A stretch of 50,740 nt of DNA from JAZDCJ01 sp036311985. Lineage in GTDB: Bacteria > Actinomycetota > Actinomycetes > Actinomycetales > Micrococcaceae. The notes below the pieces were generated by a model that was given only the letters and a program-made list of their open reading frames with translations, had not been told where the DNA came from and made no database searches. The position numbers and the translations under genes were made by a program. Below, in pieces: positions 32,866 through 43,487 of the stretch; positions within the stretch are counted from its first letter, which is position 1, and the number at the start of each line of letters is the position of its first letter. The stretch lies in assembly GCF_036311985.1 (NCBI RefSeq), contig NZ_JAZDCJ010000010.1, one strand, 5' to 3'.

Positions 32866-33512
32866 GGTTCCTCCCCGGTCGGGTTGAACACCACGGTGAC
32901 GCGGGCGTCGTTGGCGAGGACGCCGAGGAGGCCGCCGAGCCGCGAGTCCTCGACGAGCACCTCGAGCACGACGCCGTCGCTCGCGCCGAAGCCGCTCTCG
33001 AGGGGACGGATCGCCGCGACCTCCGTGGCGGGCAGGACGAGCTCGGGTTCGGCGTAGGCGTTGGCGGCCCGGTCGCGGGTCGAGGCCCAGATGTCCACGC
33101 GGCTGCCGGCGACCACGGCCTGTGGCAGGGACTGGGCGACCTCGATGGTCACGGGCTTGCGGTTGCCGGGGTCGTGGCGGCCGACGGCTCCGCGCGCCAC
33201 GAGCTCGCCGGCCCGGATCAGCTCGGTGGCCTGGAGCCCGTCCAAGGCGTCGCCGGCGGGCAGGTAGCCGTCCTCGAGCCCGTCGAGCCGGACGTCGGCG
33301 ACGGTCAGCCGGGAGGGGTCGATCTTCTCCCCCAGGGAGATGTCCTCCTTGGCGACGAACACCGGCGCGGTGCGGTCGAGCGAGGAGACGAGGGCGACGA
33401 CCCCGGCGACCGACGCGGCGATGAGCAGGATGCCGACCAGCAGACGCGGATCGCGCCACCCCGGGCGGCGCAGCCTGCGCGCCTCGTTCTCCGCCTTGCC
33501 TGCAGACGACAC
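32862..33512 (-). CDS. SAF-domain (CpaB-like) membrane-anchored protein
   Basis: 216 aa, GTG start. A basic cytoplasmic N-terminus (ARRLRRPGWRDPR) and one membrane helix (about residues 24-44) precede a SAF domain (PVFVAKEDISLGEKIDPSRL, then the PAGDALDGLQATELIRAGELV segment). In pilus systems CpaB is periplasmic and works with CpaE; the ParA-like gene overlaps it directly, so the pair probably acts together, although no secretion ATPase or pilin is nearby. The 138-bp gap upstream, 33513-33650, contains a possible TTGACC at 33598-33603 on the minus strand without a clear -10. Confidence 0.75.
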   Translation of the reverse strand: MSSAGKAENEARRLRRPGWRDPRLLVGILLIAASVAGVVALVSSLDRTAPVFVAKEDISLGEKIDPSRLTVADVRLDGLEDGYLPAGDALDGLQATELIRAGELVARGAVGRHDPGNRKPVTIEVAQSLPQAVVAGSRVDIWASTRDRAANAYAEPELVLPATEVAAIRPLESGFGASDGVVLEVLVEDSRLGGLLGVLANDARVTVVFNPTGEEP

Positions 33513-33650
33513 GGCCTTCCCCCTGTTTCCCGGACGCGCGTCCGTTGCCCTGACTTGTCAGCACGGCGACACGCCGGCTTCATGCATCGACTTTATTGGT
33601 CAAGGCGGCAATCCACCAACCGGAGCGGGTCCGGCTGTGGACGCGCGGGG

Positions 33651-34199
33651 TCAGGCGATGCGCCGCAGGGCCGCGAGCGCCCCGAGGGGAACCAGGAGCG
33701 TGGACCGCACCTCGGGCGATCTGCGGTACTCGGAGGCGTCATGGACGGCGAGCTGCAGGTAATCCGTCCCGACATGGTCCAGCGTCCCGGTGCCGAGGAC
33801 ATCCCCGTCGCGGGAGTGCAGGACGACGACGGCCCGGTCCCGGACGACGGCGCGCAGGGCCATCCGCAGGCTGACCTTGGAGCGGCGGGGTCCCTCCGGC
33901 GCCACGCGGGCACCCACTCCCTCGAGGCTGCGCAGCGCGGGCGTCGGCAGGAGGTACTCCCCCGCACCCGATTCGATTGCGAGCCAGCCCTCGCCCACGT
34001 GGCGCAGGGTGCCCTGAAGCCGCAGGCCGCCCAGCGCCACGACCGTGACCAGTCCGCCTTCGTGTCCCGCGAGCCGCCCGGCGATCGGGAGCTGCGAGCG
34101 CTCGACGCGGACCATTTCCTGGATCTCGACGACGCGGTCGCGCGCCGCCTCGCCGTTCAGCTGCGCCTCCAGGTCGGCGAACAGGGAATCCCATCTCAT
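33651..34199 (-). CDS. Hypothetical protein with two LSm/SH3-like barrel repeats
   Basis: 182 aa, ATG start. I do not recognise a named family. After a helical N-terminus (about 1-40) two similar beta-rich segments occur: VTVVALGGLRLQGTLRHVG (about residues 50-69) and a later RDGDVLGTGTLDHVGTDYL (about 129-147); both share the G-T-L-x-H-V-G core and resemble Sm-like or SH3-like barrels. No signal peptide or membrane helix. It precedes the SAF and ParA-like genes in the same direction and is divergent from the LysM membrane protein gene (115-bp gap). Confidence 0.7.
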   Translation of the reverse strand: MRWDSLFADLEAQLNGEAARDRVVEIQEMVRVERSQLPIAGRLAGHEGGLVTVVALGGLRLQGTLRHVGEGWLAIESGAGEYLLPTPALRSLEGVGARVAPEGPRRSKVSLRMALRAVVRDRAVVVLHSRDGDVLGTGTLDHVGTDYLQLAVHDASEYRRSPEVRSTLLVPLGALAALRRIA

Positions 34200-34272
34200 G
34201 GGACCAGCCTAGCGAGTTCCTCCATCCCCGGGACTAGACAGCTGGTTGAGGCAAGTGCAATGATACGAAGGC

Positions 34273-34303
34273 ATCAACATCAAATGCGATCAAATGACAT
34301 CAA
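34273..34303 (+). repeat. Phased ATCAA repeats upstream of the LysM membrane protein
   Basis: ATCAA occurs four times (34273, 34279, 34289, 34299), the last three exactly 10 bp apart, in an AT-rich patch just before the ribosome site. It may be an operator for the divergent promoters; no regulator is identified. Confidence 0.5.
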
Positions 34304-34313
34304 GGGGGCGGCA

Positions 34314-35057
34314 ATGGCCGATCGGACGTGGATACGGGATGCGGGGTACACCGGGGCGTTCCTGGCCCTGGGGATCCTCCTGCTCCTCAGCGGCGCCTCG
34401 CTGCACGATTCCGGCCGGGAGGCGGCCACCTCGTGGGACCGCTTCGAGCAGGGCGCCGCCTTGGCCGTCTCGGCCCTGGGGTTGTCCGTGCTCGCGTGGT
34501 GGGTCCTGAGCGCGGCCGCGGCCGTCGCCGCGGTGCTCCTCCAGCGGGCCGGGCACCTCCGCGTGGCCGGAAGCCTGGGCCGCGCCGCCCCCGCCCACGT
34601 GCGGCGACTGGCCGCCGTCGTCCTCGGCGCCAACCTCCTCGTCGCCCCCGCGGCGCAGGCCGTCCCCGCCGCCCCGTCGCCAGCGTGGGGCGCCGAGCGG
34701 CCGGCCTCCACGGGAGCCCCGTCCCCCGCGTGGGAGGCGCGCTCGGCCGAACATCCCCCGACCGTCCGCGCGGCGATGCCCGCGACGGCACCGGACCCCG
34801 CCTGGCGTGCCGAGCGGCCCGCGGCTCCCCTCGGTCCGGCGCTCGGCAGCGGGCAGCGGACGGCGGAGGAGGGCACCGTCGTCGTCCTCGCGGGCGACAC
34901 CCTCTGGAGCATCGCCGCCCGGAGCATCGGTCCCGAGGCGAGCGAGGCCGAGATCGCGAGGGAATGGCCGCGCTGGTACCGGGCCAACCAGTCGACGATC
35001 GGCCCGAATCCCGACCTCCTGGCCGTGGGGACCATCCTGATGCGCCCCGGACGCTAG
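34314..35057 (+). CDS. Membrane-anchored LysM-domain protein
   Basis: 247 aa from ATG 34314 (MADRTWIRDAGY), with AGGGGG upstream. Two membrane helices are apparent (about residues 13-30 and 44-66) and a possible third (about 92-110, VVLGANLLVAPAAQA). A Pro/Ala/Trp-rich region with AW-AERPA repeats follows. The C-terminal LysM domain (about 185-245) begins VVVLAGDTLWSIAARSIG and ends DLLAVGTILMRPG. It probably tethers to or senses peptidoglycan. It is followed 85 bp later by the Rv3235-family gene, a pairing common in this group; the role is unknown. Confidence 0.82.
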   Translation: MADRTWIRDAGYTGAFLALGILLLLSGASLHDSGREAATSWDRFEQGAALAVSALGLSVLAWWVLSAAAAVAAVLLQRAGHLRVAGSLGRAAPAHVRRLAAVVLGANLLVAPAAQAVPAAPSPAWGAERPASTGAPSPAWEARSAEHPPTVRAAMPATAPDPAWRAERPAAPLGPALGSGQRTAEEGTVVVLAGDTLWSIAARSIGPEASEAEIAREWPRWYRANQSTIGPNPDLLAVGTILMRPGR

Positions 35058-35142
35058 ACACGCTGGCCCCACCCGCGGGTCCCACGACAAGCATCGACGT
35101 CATCCAACCGCCGGCCCGGCCGGAGAACGCAAGGAGCGAATC

Positions 35143-35685
35143 ATGAGCAGCACCCCCGAACCCCGCAAGATCACCGCGCGGCGCCTCCAGGCGGCCCCGT
35201 CATCCGCCCCGGGCGGGCGGCACCCGCGCCGCTTCGAGGACCTGCTGACCCGGCGTCCGGCCGCCTCGCCGCTCGCCGGCGGCTCCGCAGCGGGCGGCGC
35301 CCCACCCCGGGAGCGGGCCCGGGCTGCGGAGCTCGAGCGCCGCGCCGAGAACCGCCAGATCGCGACGATCGCCCGCCTCGTCGGGCAAGTGGCCTTCGAG
35401 TCGCTGTCCGGACTCCGGCCCGTGGCGCAGCTGTCCCGCTGGCTCGAGCCGGCGGTCATGGACAAGGTGCGGGAGCGGGCGGAGCTGTGCCACGCGGCAC
35501 GGGCGGGTTCCGACGCGTTGCAGCGACGCGGCACGGCCGTGACGCGGACCAGGATCTGCCGCGTCGCCGACGGCGTGTACGAGGCCTCGCTCGTGGTCAC
35601 CGAACGCCAGCGGTTCCGAGCCGCCGCGCTGCGGATCGAGCAGCGGCGGGGACAGTGGAGGGTCTCCGCGCTCGAGCTCGGCTAG
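35143..35685 (+). CDS. Rv3235 family protein
   Basis: 180 aa, ATG preceded by AAGGAGCGAATC. A basic, disordered N-terminus (1-60) precedes a small alpha/beta domain (ATIARLVGQVAFESLSGLRP, QLSRWLEPAVMDKV, then RICRVADGVYEASLVV and QWRVSALELG), the Rv3235 family pattern with an NTF2-like look. It is convergent with secA, as in mycobacteria where Rv3235 also lies close to secA1. No signal peptide. Function not established; a role near protein export is only suggested by position. Confidence 0.82.
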   Translation: MSSTPEPRKITARRLQAAPSSAPGGRHPRRFEDLLTRRPAASPLAGGSAAGGAPPRERARAAELERRAENRQIATIARLVGQVAFESLSGLRPVAQLSRWLEPAVMDKVRERAELCHAARAGSDALQRRGTAVTRTRICRVADGVYEASLVVTERQRFRAAALRIEQRRGQWRVSALELG

Positions 35686-35725
35686 CGGCCTCTCCCCTGC
35701 GCGCAAGTGCCCGGACGCACCGCGA

Positions 35726-35759
35726 CCCCGGCATCCACGGCCTGCCGTGGGCACCGGGG
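35726..35759. terminator. Bidirectional hairpin between the Rv3235-family gene and secA
   Basis: Arms 35726-35740 and 35745-35759 pair at 12 of 15 positions (CCCCGG outer, CCACGG inner) around a CCTG loop, in the 91-bp convergent gap. Confidence 0.55.
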
Positions 35760-35776
35760 CCGCTCCGCGCCGCGGT

Positions 35777-38500
<2,724 letters not shown>

Positions 38501-38584
38501 GTGGCAGCTCCCAAATCTCAGGCACAGGATTTCTGGCTAGGTCAGTCTACGTGAGACACGTACGGCCCCCGCCGATGGTTCCGG

Positions 38585-39799
38585 TCAGGGCGCGGCGGCC
38601 AGTTCCACGGCGAGCGCCGGGGCGAGGTCGCCCGCCTCGTGGACGACGACGTCGCCGAGGCCGAGCCAGGAGGCCATGAGCCGCAGCTCGGCCGCGAGCT
38701 CGGCGGCGGTGTCCGCCGGCGCCCCCTGCTCGGCGTGGGCGGAGCGCACCTGCAGCGTCCCCGTGGCCCGGTCCGCCTTCAGGTCCACCCGCCCCGCGAT
38801 CCCCTCGCGGAGCAGGAAGGGCAGGACGTAGTACCCGTAGCGCCGCTTCTGCGCCGGCGTGTAGATCTCGATCCGGTAGTGGCAGCCGAAGAGCTCCTCG
38901 AGGCGGCGGCGTTCGAAGACGAGCGAGTCGAACGGGCTCAACAGGGCCCTGCCGGCGGCCCGGCGCGGGCGGGTCGCCTCGGTGTGGAGGTAGTGGCTGC
39001 CCGTCCAGCCAGCGACCTCGACGGGCTCGAGGACGCCGCGTTCGACGAGGCGTTCGACGGCGGCCGCGGCCGGGATGCGCGGGAGGCGGAAGTAGTCGGC
39101 GAAGCACCGCACGGTGCCGATGCCGTGGGCCCGGGCGGCCGCCTCGACGAGGCGGAGCATCGCCTCGTGCGGATCGGGGGCCGCGGTGGCGTCGAGTCCC
39201 GGCGGCAGGACCTTCGCGGTGGGCGCGTAGCGCCGCTCGAACTGGGCGTTGCGCCCCGCGGAGCCGATCTCGCCGCGCTCGAAGAGCCGCTCGAGCGATC
39301 CCTTGACGGCGGACCAGTTCCATCCCCAGTTGCTTCGGTCGACCTCCTCGACGTGTCCCAGCCGCGCCGTGACCTCGCGCGCGGTGAGCGGGCGGGAGGA
39401 CTCCAGCAGTTCGACGATGCGCCCCTCGAAAGCGTCCGCCGCGGGCCGGGAGGAGGCCAGCTCCCCGACCCAGCGGCGGCGCTGCCAGACGCGCAGGTCG
39501 GCGAAGTGCCGCGGCCGGACGAAGCTGGCCTCGTGCGCCCAGTACTCCACAAGGCGGCGGGGGCCCCGGCCGGACATCCGGTCCAGGACGTCCTTGTCAT
39601 AGCTGCCAGCCCGCGAGAACACGGGTAGGTAGTGGGCGCGGCTGAGGACGTTGACCGAATCGATCTGGAGCAGTTCGAGCCGGTCCACGATGCGGCCCAC
39701 CTGCCTGGCGGTCGCCGGGCCGGTGGGCCGTTCCCTGCCGAGTCCCTGCGCCGCGAGGGCGGTGCGGCGGGCCTGGGGCAGGGTCATCCGTGCGGTCAT
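38585..39799 (-). CDS. YcaQ-like winged-helix crosslink-repair glycosylase family protein
   Basis: 404 aa. ATG at 39797-39799; a second ATG is four codons in. The QxD-type motif LLQIDSVNVLSRAHYLPVFSR, WAHEASFV, and the later LSPFDSLVFERRR and YVLPFLLRE match the HTH_42/YcaQ (AlkX/AZL) family. YcaQ unhooks interstrand DNA crosslinks and azinomycin-type adducts through the conserved QxD residues. It lies between hpf and secA on the same strand, 28 bp after hpf, so it is probably cotranscribed with hpf. Substrate not predictable. Confidence 0.85.
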   Translation of the reverse strand: MTARMTLPQARRTALAAQGLGRERPTGPATARQVGRIVDRLELLQIDSVNVLSRAHYLPVFSRAGSYDKDVLDRMSGRGPRRLVEYWAHEASFVRPRHFADLRVWQRRRWVGELASSRPAADAFEGRIVELLESSRPLTAREVTARLGHVEEVDRSNWGWNWSAVKGSLERLFERGEIGSAGRNAQFERRYAPTAKVLPPGLDATAAPDPHEAMLRLVEAAARAHGIGTVRCFADYFRLPRIPAAAAVERLVERGVLEPVEVAGWTGSHYLHTEATRPRRAAGRALLSPFDSLVFERRRLEELFGCHYRIEIYTPAQKRRYGYYVLPFLLREGIAGRVDLKADRATGTLQVRSAHAEQGAPADTAAELAAELRLMASWLGLGDVVVHEAGDLAPALAVELAAAP

Positions 39800-39827
39800 G
39801 GGTCGAGTCTAGGCCGACCCGTCCGGG

Positions 39828-40511
39828 TCAGGACGCCGTGGCGGCCTGCGCCTCCCGGTAGTGGCGCGTCTCGACCGTCTCCTCGTCCTGGCAATCGTTG
39901 TCGAGGGTGATGATGCCGTAGGCCCATCCCTTGCGGCGGTAGACGACGGAGTGCCGCCCGGTGGACTCGTCGATGAAGAGGTAGAAGGGGTGGCCGACCA
40001 TCTCCATGCGGTCCACGGCGTCGTCGACGCTCATCGACGTGGCCGGGAAGACCTTGCGGCGGATCTCCACGGGGTTCTCGGTGCTGCCCTCCTCCGCCTC
40101 CGCGGCGCGCTGGCCGTTCGCGGTGGCCTCGTGGAGCGGGATGCTGCTGTCGGCCGGCTCCAGGGTCGAGGTGGCCTGGAAGACGGCGGTGGGGGTCTGA
40201 CGTCCATGGTGGACCTTGCGGCGGTCGCGGGCACGGCGCAGGCGTTCCAGGAGCTTTCCGAAGGCCAGGTCGAAGGCGGCGAACTTGTCGGCGGCCTTGG
40301 CCTCGGCGCGGATCGCGGGACCGCGTCCGACGACGCTGATCTCGACGGTGAGCTGCGCCTCGGGCTGGCGCGCGTTCGGCTCCTTGGTCACCTTGATGTC
40401 GAGGCGCTGGACCTTGCTGGCCAGCTGCTCGACCTTCGCGACCTTGTCATCGGCGTACTCCCTGAAACGGTCGGAAACGGTCAGGTTTCGTCCGGTGATG
40501 ATCATCTCCAT
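39828..40511 (-). CDS. hpf: Long-form ribosome hibernation promoting factor
   Basis: 227 aa from the ATG at 40509-40511, with the strong ribosome site AGGAGG. The N-terminal S30AE domain (about 1-105, MEMIITGRNLTVSDRFREY) is basic near KLLERLRRARDRRKVHHG. A variable linker leads to the C-terminal dimerisation domain (EIRRKVFPATSMSVDDAVD, MVGHPFYLFIDESTG, VVYRRKGWAYGIITL). Long HPF dimerises 70S ribosomes into inactive 100S particles in stationary phase or stress. A hairpin lies in the gap to comF. Confidence 0.95.
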   Translation of the reverse strand: MEMIITGRNLTVSDRFREYADDKVAKVEQLASKVQRLDIKVTKEPNARQPEAQLTVEISVVGRGPAIRAEAKAADKFAAFDLAFGKLLERLRRARDRRKVHHGRQTPTAVFQATSTLEPADSSIPLHEATANGQRAAEAEEGSTENPVEIRRKVFPATSMSVDDAVDRMEMVGHPFYLFIDESTGRHSVVYRRKGWAYGIITLDNDCQDEETVETRHYREAQAATAS

Positions 40512-40542
40512 GGTGTCCTCCTGTTGAACTCGGGTGACACAA

Positions 40543-40576
40543 CAGCGGCCGAGGAATTTTCTCCTTCCGGCCGCTG
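40543..40576 (-). other. Hairpin between comF and hpf
   Basis: CAGCGGCCG (40543-40551) pairs perfectly with CGGCCGCTG (40568-40576); AGGA/TCCT inside the loop can extend it. It lies 63 bp past the comF stop and 31 bp before the hpf start. On the minus strand TTGTGT follows, so it could be a comF terminator or an hpf leader element. Confidence 0.45.
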
Positions 40577-40639
40577 AAGATGGGTTCTTACCCTCCAACG
40601 AGGTGCCCATACTTCACCGTAATTCACGCCCGCGTTTAA

Positions 40640-41563
40640 TCAAGTCCCCCCGACCATATTTCTGTTCCGTGGCGCCTTGGTGGCCGCGACGACGACGGCC
40701 CCGGCGACCTCGAACCCGGCCTCTTCCAGGCAGCGGCGCGCCTCGGCGATCGTCGCCCCCGTCGTCAGGACGTCGTCCACGACGAGGCACCGCGGGCGTC
40801 CGGCGGGAGCCCCCGGCGTGTCGCCGCCTCCGGACTCCCCCTCCGCCCCGGATCCGCGGAGGCGTCCCGCGGCGCCGGCCGAGACCCGCATGCTGCCGCG
40901 CAGGGCGGCCCGCGCGCGCCGCCCCTTGCCCTTCTGCGCGGCGGCCCGCCACGGCCGGGCCGGGCGGTGCCGCAGCAGTGGCGCCACCGCCGCGCCCGGC
41001 GGGAGCAGGCCGCGCCGCCGGATCCACTGCAGGAGGAACTCGACGGGCGCGTATCCGCGCCGCGTCCGCGCGGCGAACCGCGAGGGGACCGGGACCAGGA
41101 GCAAGGGCGCCTCCACCGCTCCCAGCGCGGCGGACACGGCGGAGGTGGCGGGCGAGTGGGGCGCGGCGTCCCGCGCCCGCGTCCACGCCGTCCGCACGGA
41201 TCCGGCCAGCGCCGGGCCGAGCACGCCCGCGAGCCCGACGCGCTGGCGGTTCTTGAAGGCCAGGATCACGGCCGCGAGCTCGTCGGCGTAGCGCCCCGCC
41301 GCCGTCGCGGGAAGGACGGTCCCGTCGGCGAGCAGGGGCAGCGACTCGGCCGCGTCCTCGGCCGGGACCGGACGGACCGTCGCCGCGCGCAGCCGGCCCC
41401 GGCACGGGCCGCACAGCACGGCGTCGGGGGCCCCACAGGCCACGCAGTCGCTCGGTGCGAGGACCGCGAGGAAGTCGCCGAGGGCCGCGGCGACGGCGCG
41501 GCCGCGCGGCCCGTGGAGGAGCGCGTCGAGGCGGGCGGCGATGGACGGGCGGTGGCGGCTCAT
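40640..41563 (-). CDS. ComF family phosphoribosyltransferase-like protein
   Basis: 307 aa. An N-terminal zinc-binding cysteine set (CVACGAPDAVLCGPC, about residues 40-54) is followed by the phosphoribosyltransferase fold with the PRPP-binding loop CLVVDDVLTTGATI near residue 265. Typical LVPVPSR and RGYAPVEFLL motifs are present. A Gly/Ser/Glu-rich insert (GSGAEGESGGGDTPGA) makes it longer than the usual about 230 aa. ComF proteins are linked to DNA uptake in transformable bacteria; here the role is unknown. The gene sits between lpqB and hpf, its standard place in actinobacteria. Confidence 0.88.
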   Translation of the reverse strand: MSRHRPSIAARLDALLHGPRGRAVAAALGDFLAVLAPSDCVACGAPDAVLCGPCRGRLRAATVRPVPAEDAAESLPLLADGTVLPATAAGRYADELAAVILAFKNRQRVGLAGVLGPALAGSVRTAWTRARDAAPHSPATSAVSAALGAVEAPLLLVPVPSRFAARTRRGYAPVEFLLQWIRRRGLLPPGAAVAPLLRHRPARPWRAAAQKGKGRRARAALRGSMRVSAGAAGRLRGSGAEGESGGGDTPGAPAGRPRCLVVDDVLTTGATIAEARRCLEEAGFEVAGAVVVAATKAPRNRNMVGGT

Positions 41564-41687
41564 GGCGCACAGTCTCCACCGGGACGCCGGCCGCTGCGGC
41601 GGCCCTGCCCCGGCTGGGGATGCGGCCCGCCCGACCGGCGGTTGTGGAGGACCCGTGCCGGAGGGGAGCCGGACCGGCCGGCGGGGT

Positions 41688-43487
41688 CTAGCCGGGGTAG
41701 GAGAGGTAGCTGGCCTGGCCGTCCTGGCGCTTCCAGACGTTGCTCACGCGGGAGAAGACGCCCTCCGGGGTCTCGGCGTAGACCGTGCGCTGCTCGCCCG
41801 GGCCGGCGGAGATGTTGGTCATGCCCAGGAGCGGCTGGAACGTCTCGTTCCCGCCGGCGAGGGTGATCCGCTCGGCCTGCACGGGCTGCTCGTCGTTGGC
41901 CTGCATGGCGATCACGGACGTCGCGGAGTCCCAGACGGCTTGCGTCGCGGGGATGTTCGTTCCGAGCTCGAGGGGCTCGGTGAAGCCGCGCGGGACGCCG
42001 TCGGTATCGCGGATGACACCGGTGACGAAGACGCCGGCGTCCCCGTCGACGCGGGCCGTGACGACGGCACGCGCCCCGTCACGGGAGATCCGCAGCGAGG
42101 TCACGGTGGCGCCCTCCATCCATTCGGCGGCGACCTCGCGGACCTGGCCGTCCCGCTCGGTGTCGGCCGGGACGGCCATCACCTTCGTGTCGTCGCCGCC
42201 GTCGACCGTCCACGTCCAGCCGTGGATGTCGATGCTCGGGGCCAGCAACCCGGTGCCCGTCGCCGCGGTCCGCACGCGTCCGGCGTCGTCGATCGTCATG
42301 AGCCGGGTCCGGTCCTGGCTGAGGAACGCGTAGCGGTTCCCACCCGGGGCCATCGCCGGATCGCGGGGCGAGAACCCGGAGATGTCCTCGACGCCGCCGA
42401 CGGGCACGACGCCGTTGCCCTGGTAGTAGACGAGCGCCCCGTCGGCGATGGCGACCTGGGTGTTCGGCACCGAGGGGTTCTCGACGGCGGGCTCGAAGTC
42501 CGGCGAGACGTTGCCGAGGCTCACGGGGCGCTGCTCCACGGTCATCGTCACGGCGGCGATGTTGCTGACGCCGTCGAGGGTGAGCTCGAGCTGCTGCTGC
42601 ATGAGCTGCCTGGCGAGCTCGGTGGTGTCGAGGAAGACGGACTCCACGAGGTCCACCGTCGCCCGCCGCCCGTCGACCGGGACCGAGGCGCGCGCGAGGG
42701 AGCCGCCTTCGGGGAACGCGCTGACGGCGGCGTTGCGCAGGTACGGCGCGGGTCCGGCGAGGAGCGATTCCACGAGCGTCGCCGCGACGGACTGGCGGTT
42801 CGCGTACCAGCGGTAGTCGGGGATGGCGTAGGTGTGGGTGGAGTCGTAGAAGTAGAGCGGGTACGGCGCGAAGAGCGCGGAGAAGTTGCCCTGCTCCACG
42901 AGCGTGCCGTCCGGGGCCTCGGCGATCCTCCATTGGCCGTCGACCTCGACGAGCCGGAACTGCACGGAGGCGATCGCCGAGGGCGAGTTGCGCGTCATGA
43001 TGCCGTGCTCGTCGATGCTGGCGCTGACGGCGAGCTCGACCGTGTAGCTGTCCTCCTCGACGTTGCCGACGATGTTGGGCACCGATTCGTAGACGAGCGT
43101 GCGGGTCGTGGCCTTCCAGTTCCGGGCCAGTTCCGGCGAGAGGAACTCGCGGGCCGTGCTGTAGTCGTCCTTCGGGGCGATGCCGGCGGTGTAGAAGCCC
43201 TCGATGATCTGCTCGGGGCTCGCGTCCTGGGCGGGGCCGGGCGGGCTGAAGGCGTATTGGAACTCGTCCTGAACGGCGTCGTTCGGCGCGCTCGTGCCGA
43301 CGGGACCGTCGACGGGGATGGCTCCGCAGGCCGCGAGGACGAGCGCGAGCGCGGCGGCCAGGGCCGTGGCGAGGCGGCGGGTACGACGCCGGTGCTCACC
43401 CCGGGCGCGGTGCCCCCCGGCGCGCGTGCCCGGCCCGGCGGCCGTGCTTGCGGCGGGCGCGGCGGGACGCGGCGTGGAGCTATTCAT
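41688..43487 (-). CDS. lpqB: MtrAB-associated lipoprotein LpqB
   Basis: 599 aa. A basic, Pro/Ala-rich N-terminus leads into a signal peptide with lipobox LAAC (ALALVLAACG, Cys near residue 54), so it is a membrane lipoprotein facing outward. It has the LpqB N-terminal domain, a GerMN domain (FPEGGSLARASVPVDGRRATVDL region) and a C-terminal beta-propeller-like domain. LpqB modulates the MtrB sensor in mycobacteria. Its ATG lies inside the last codons of mtrB (8-base overlap), showing tight coupling. The gap to comF (41564-41687) shows no clear signal. Confidence 0.95.
   Translation of the reverse strand: MNSSTPRPAAPAASTAAGPGTRAGGHRARGEHRRRTRRLATALAAALALVLAACGAIPVDGPVGTSAPNDAVQDEFQYAFSPPGPAQDASPEQIIEGFYTAGIAPKDDYSTAREFLSPELARNWKATTRTLVYESVPNIVGNVEEDSYTVELAVSASIDEHGIMTRNSPSAIASVQFRLVEVDGQWRIAEAPDGTLVEQGNFSALFAPYPLYFYDSTHTYAIPDYRWYANRQSVAATLVESLLAGPAPYLRNAAVSAFPEGGSLARASVPVDGRRATVDLVESVFLDTTELARQLMQQQLELTLDGVSNIAAVTMTVEQRPVSLGNVSPDFEPAVENPSVPNTQVAIADGALVYYQGNGVVPVGGVEDISGFSPRDPAMAPGGNRYAFLSQDRTRLMTIDDAGRVRTAATGTGLLAPSIDIHGWTWTVDGGDDTKVMAVPADTERDGQVREVAAEWMEGATVTSLRISRDGARAVVTARVDGDAGVFVTGVIRDTDGVPRGFTEPLELGTNIPATQAVWDSATSVIAMQANDEQPVQAERITLAGGNETFQPLLGMTNISAGPGEQRTVYAETPEGVFSRVSNVWKRQDGQASYLSYPG

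Noticed and set aside
31630..33512. ParA-like and SAF genes taken as part of a tad/flp pilus locus
   Set aside because: No pilin, prepilin peptidase, TadA, TadB or TadC genes are in the window on either side.
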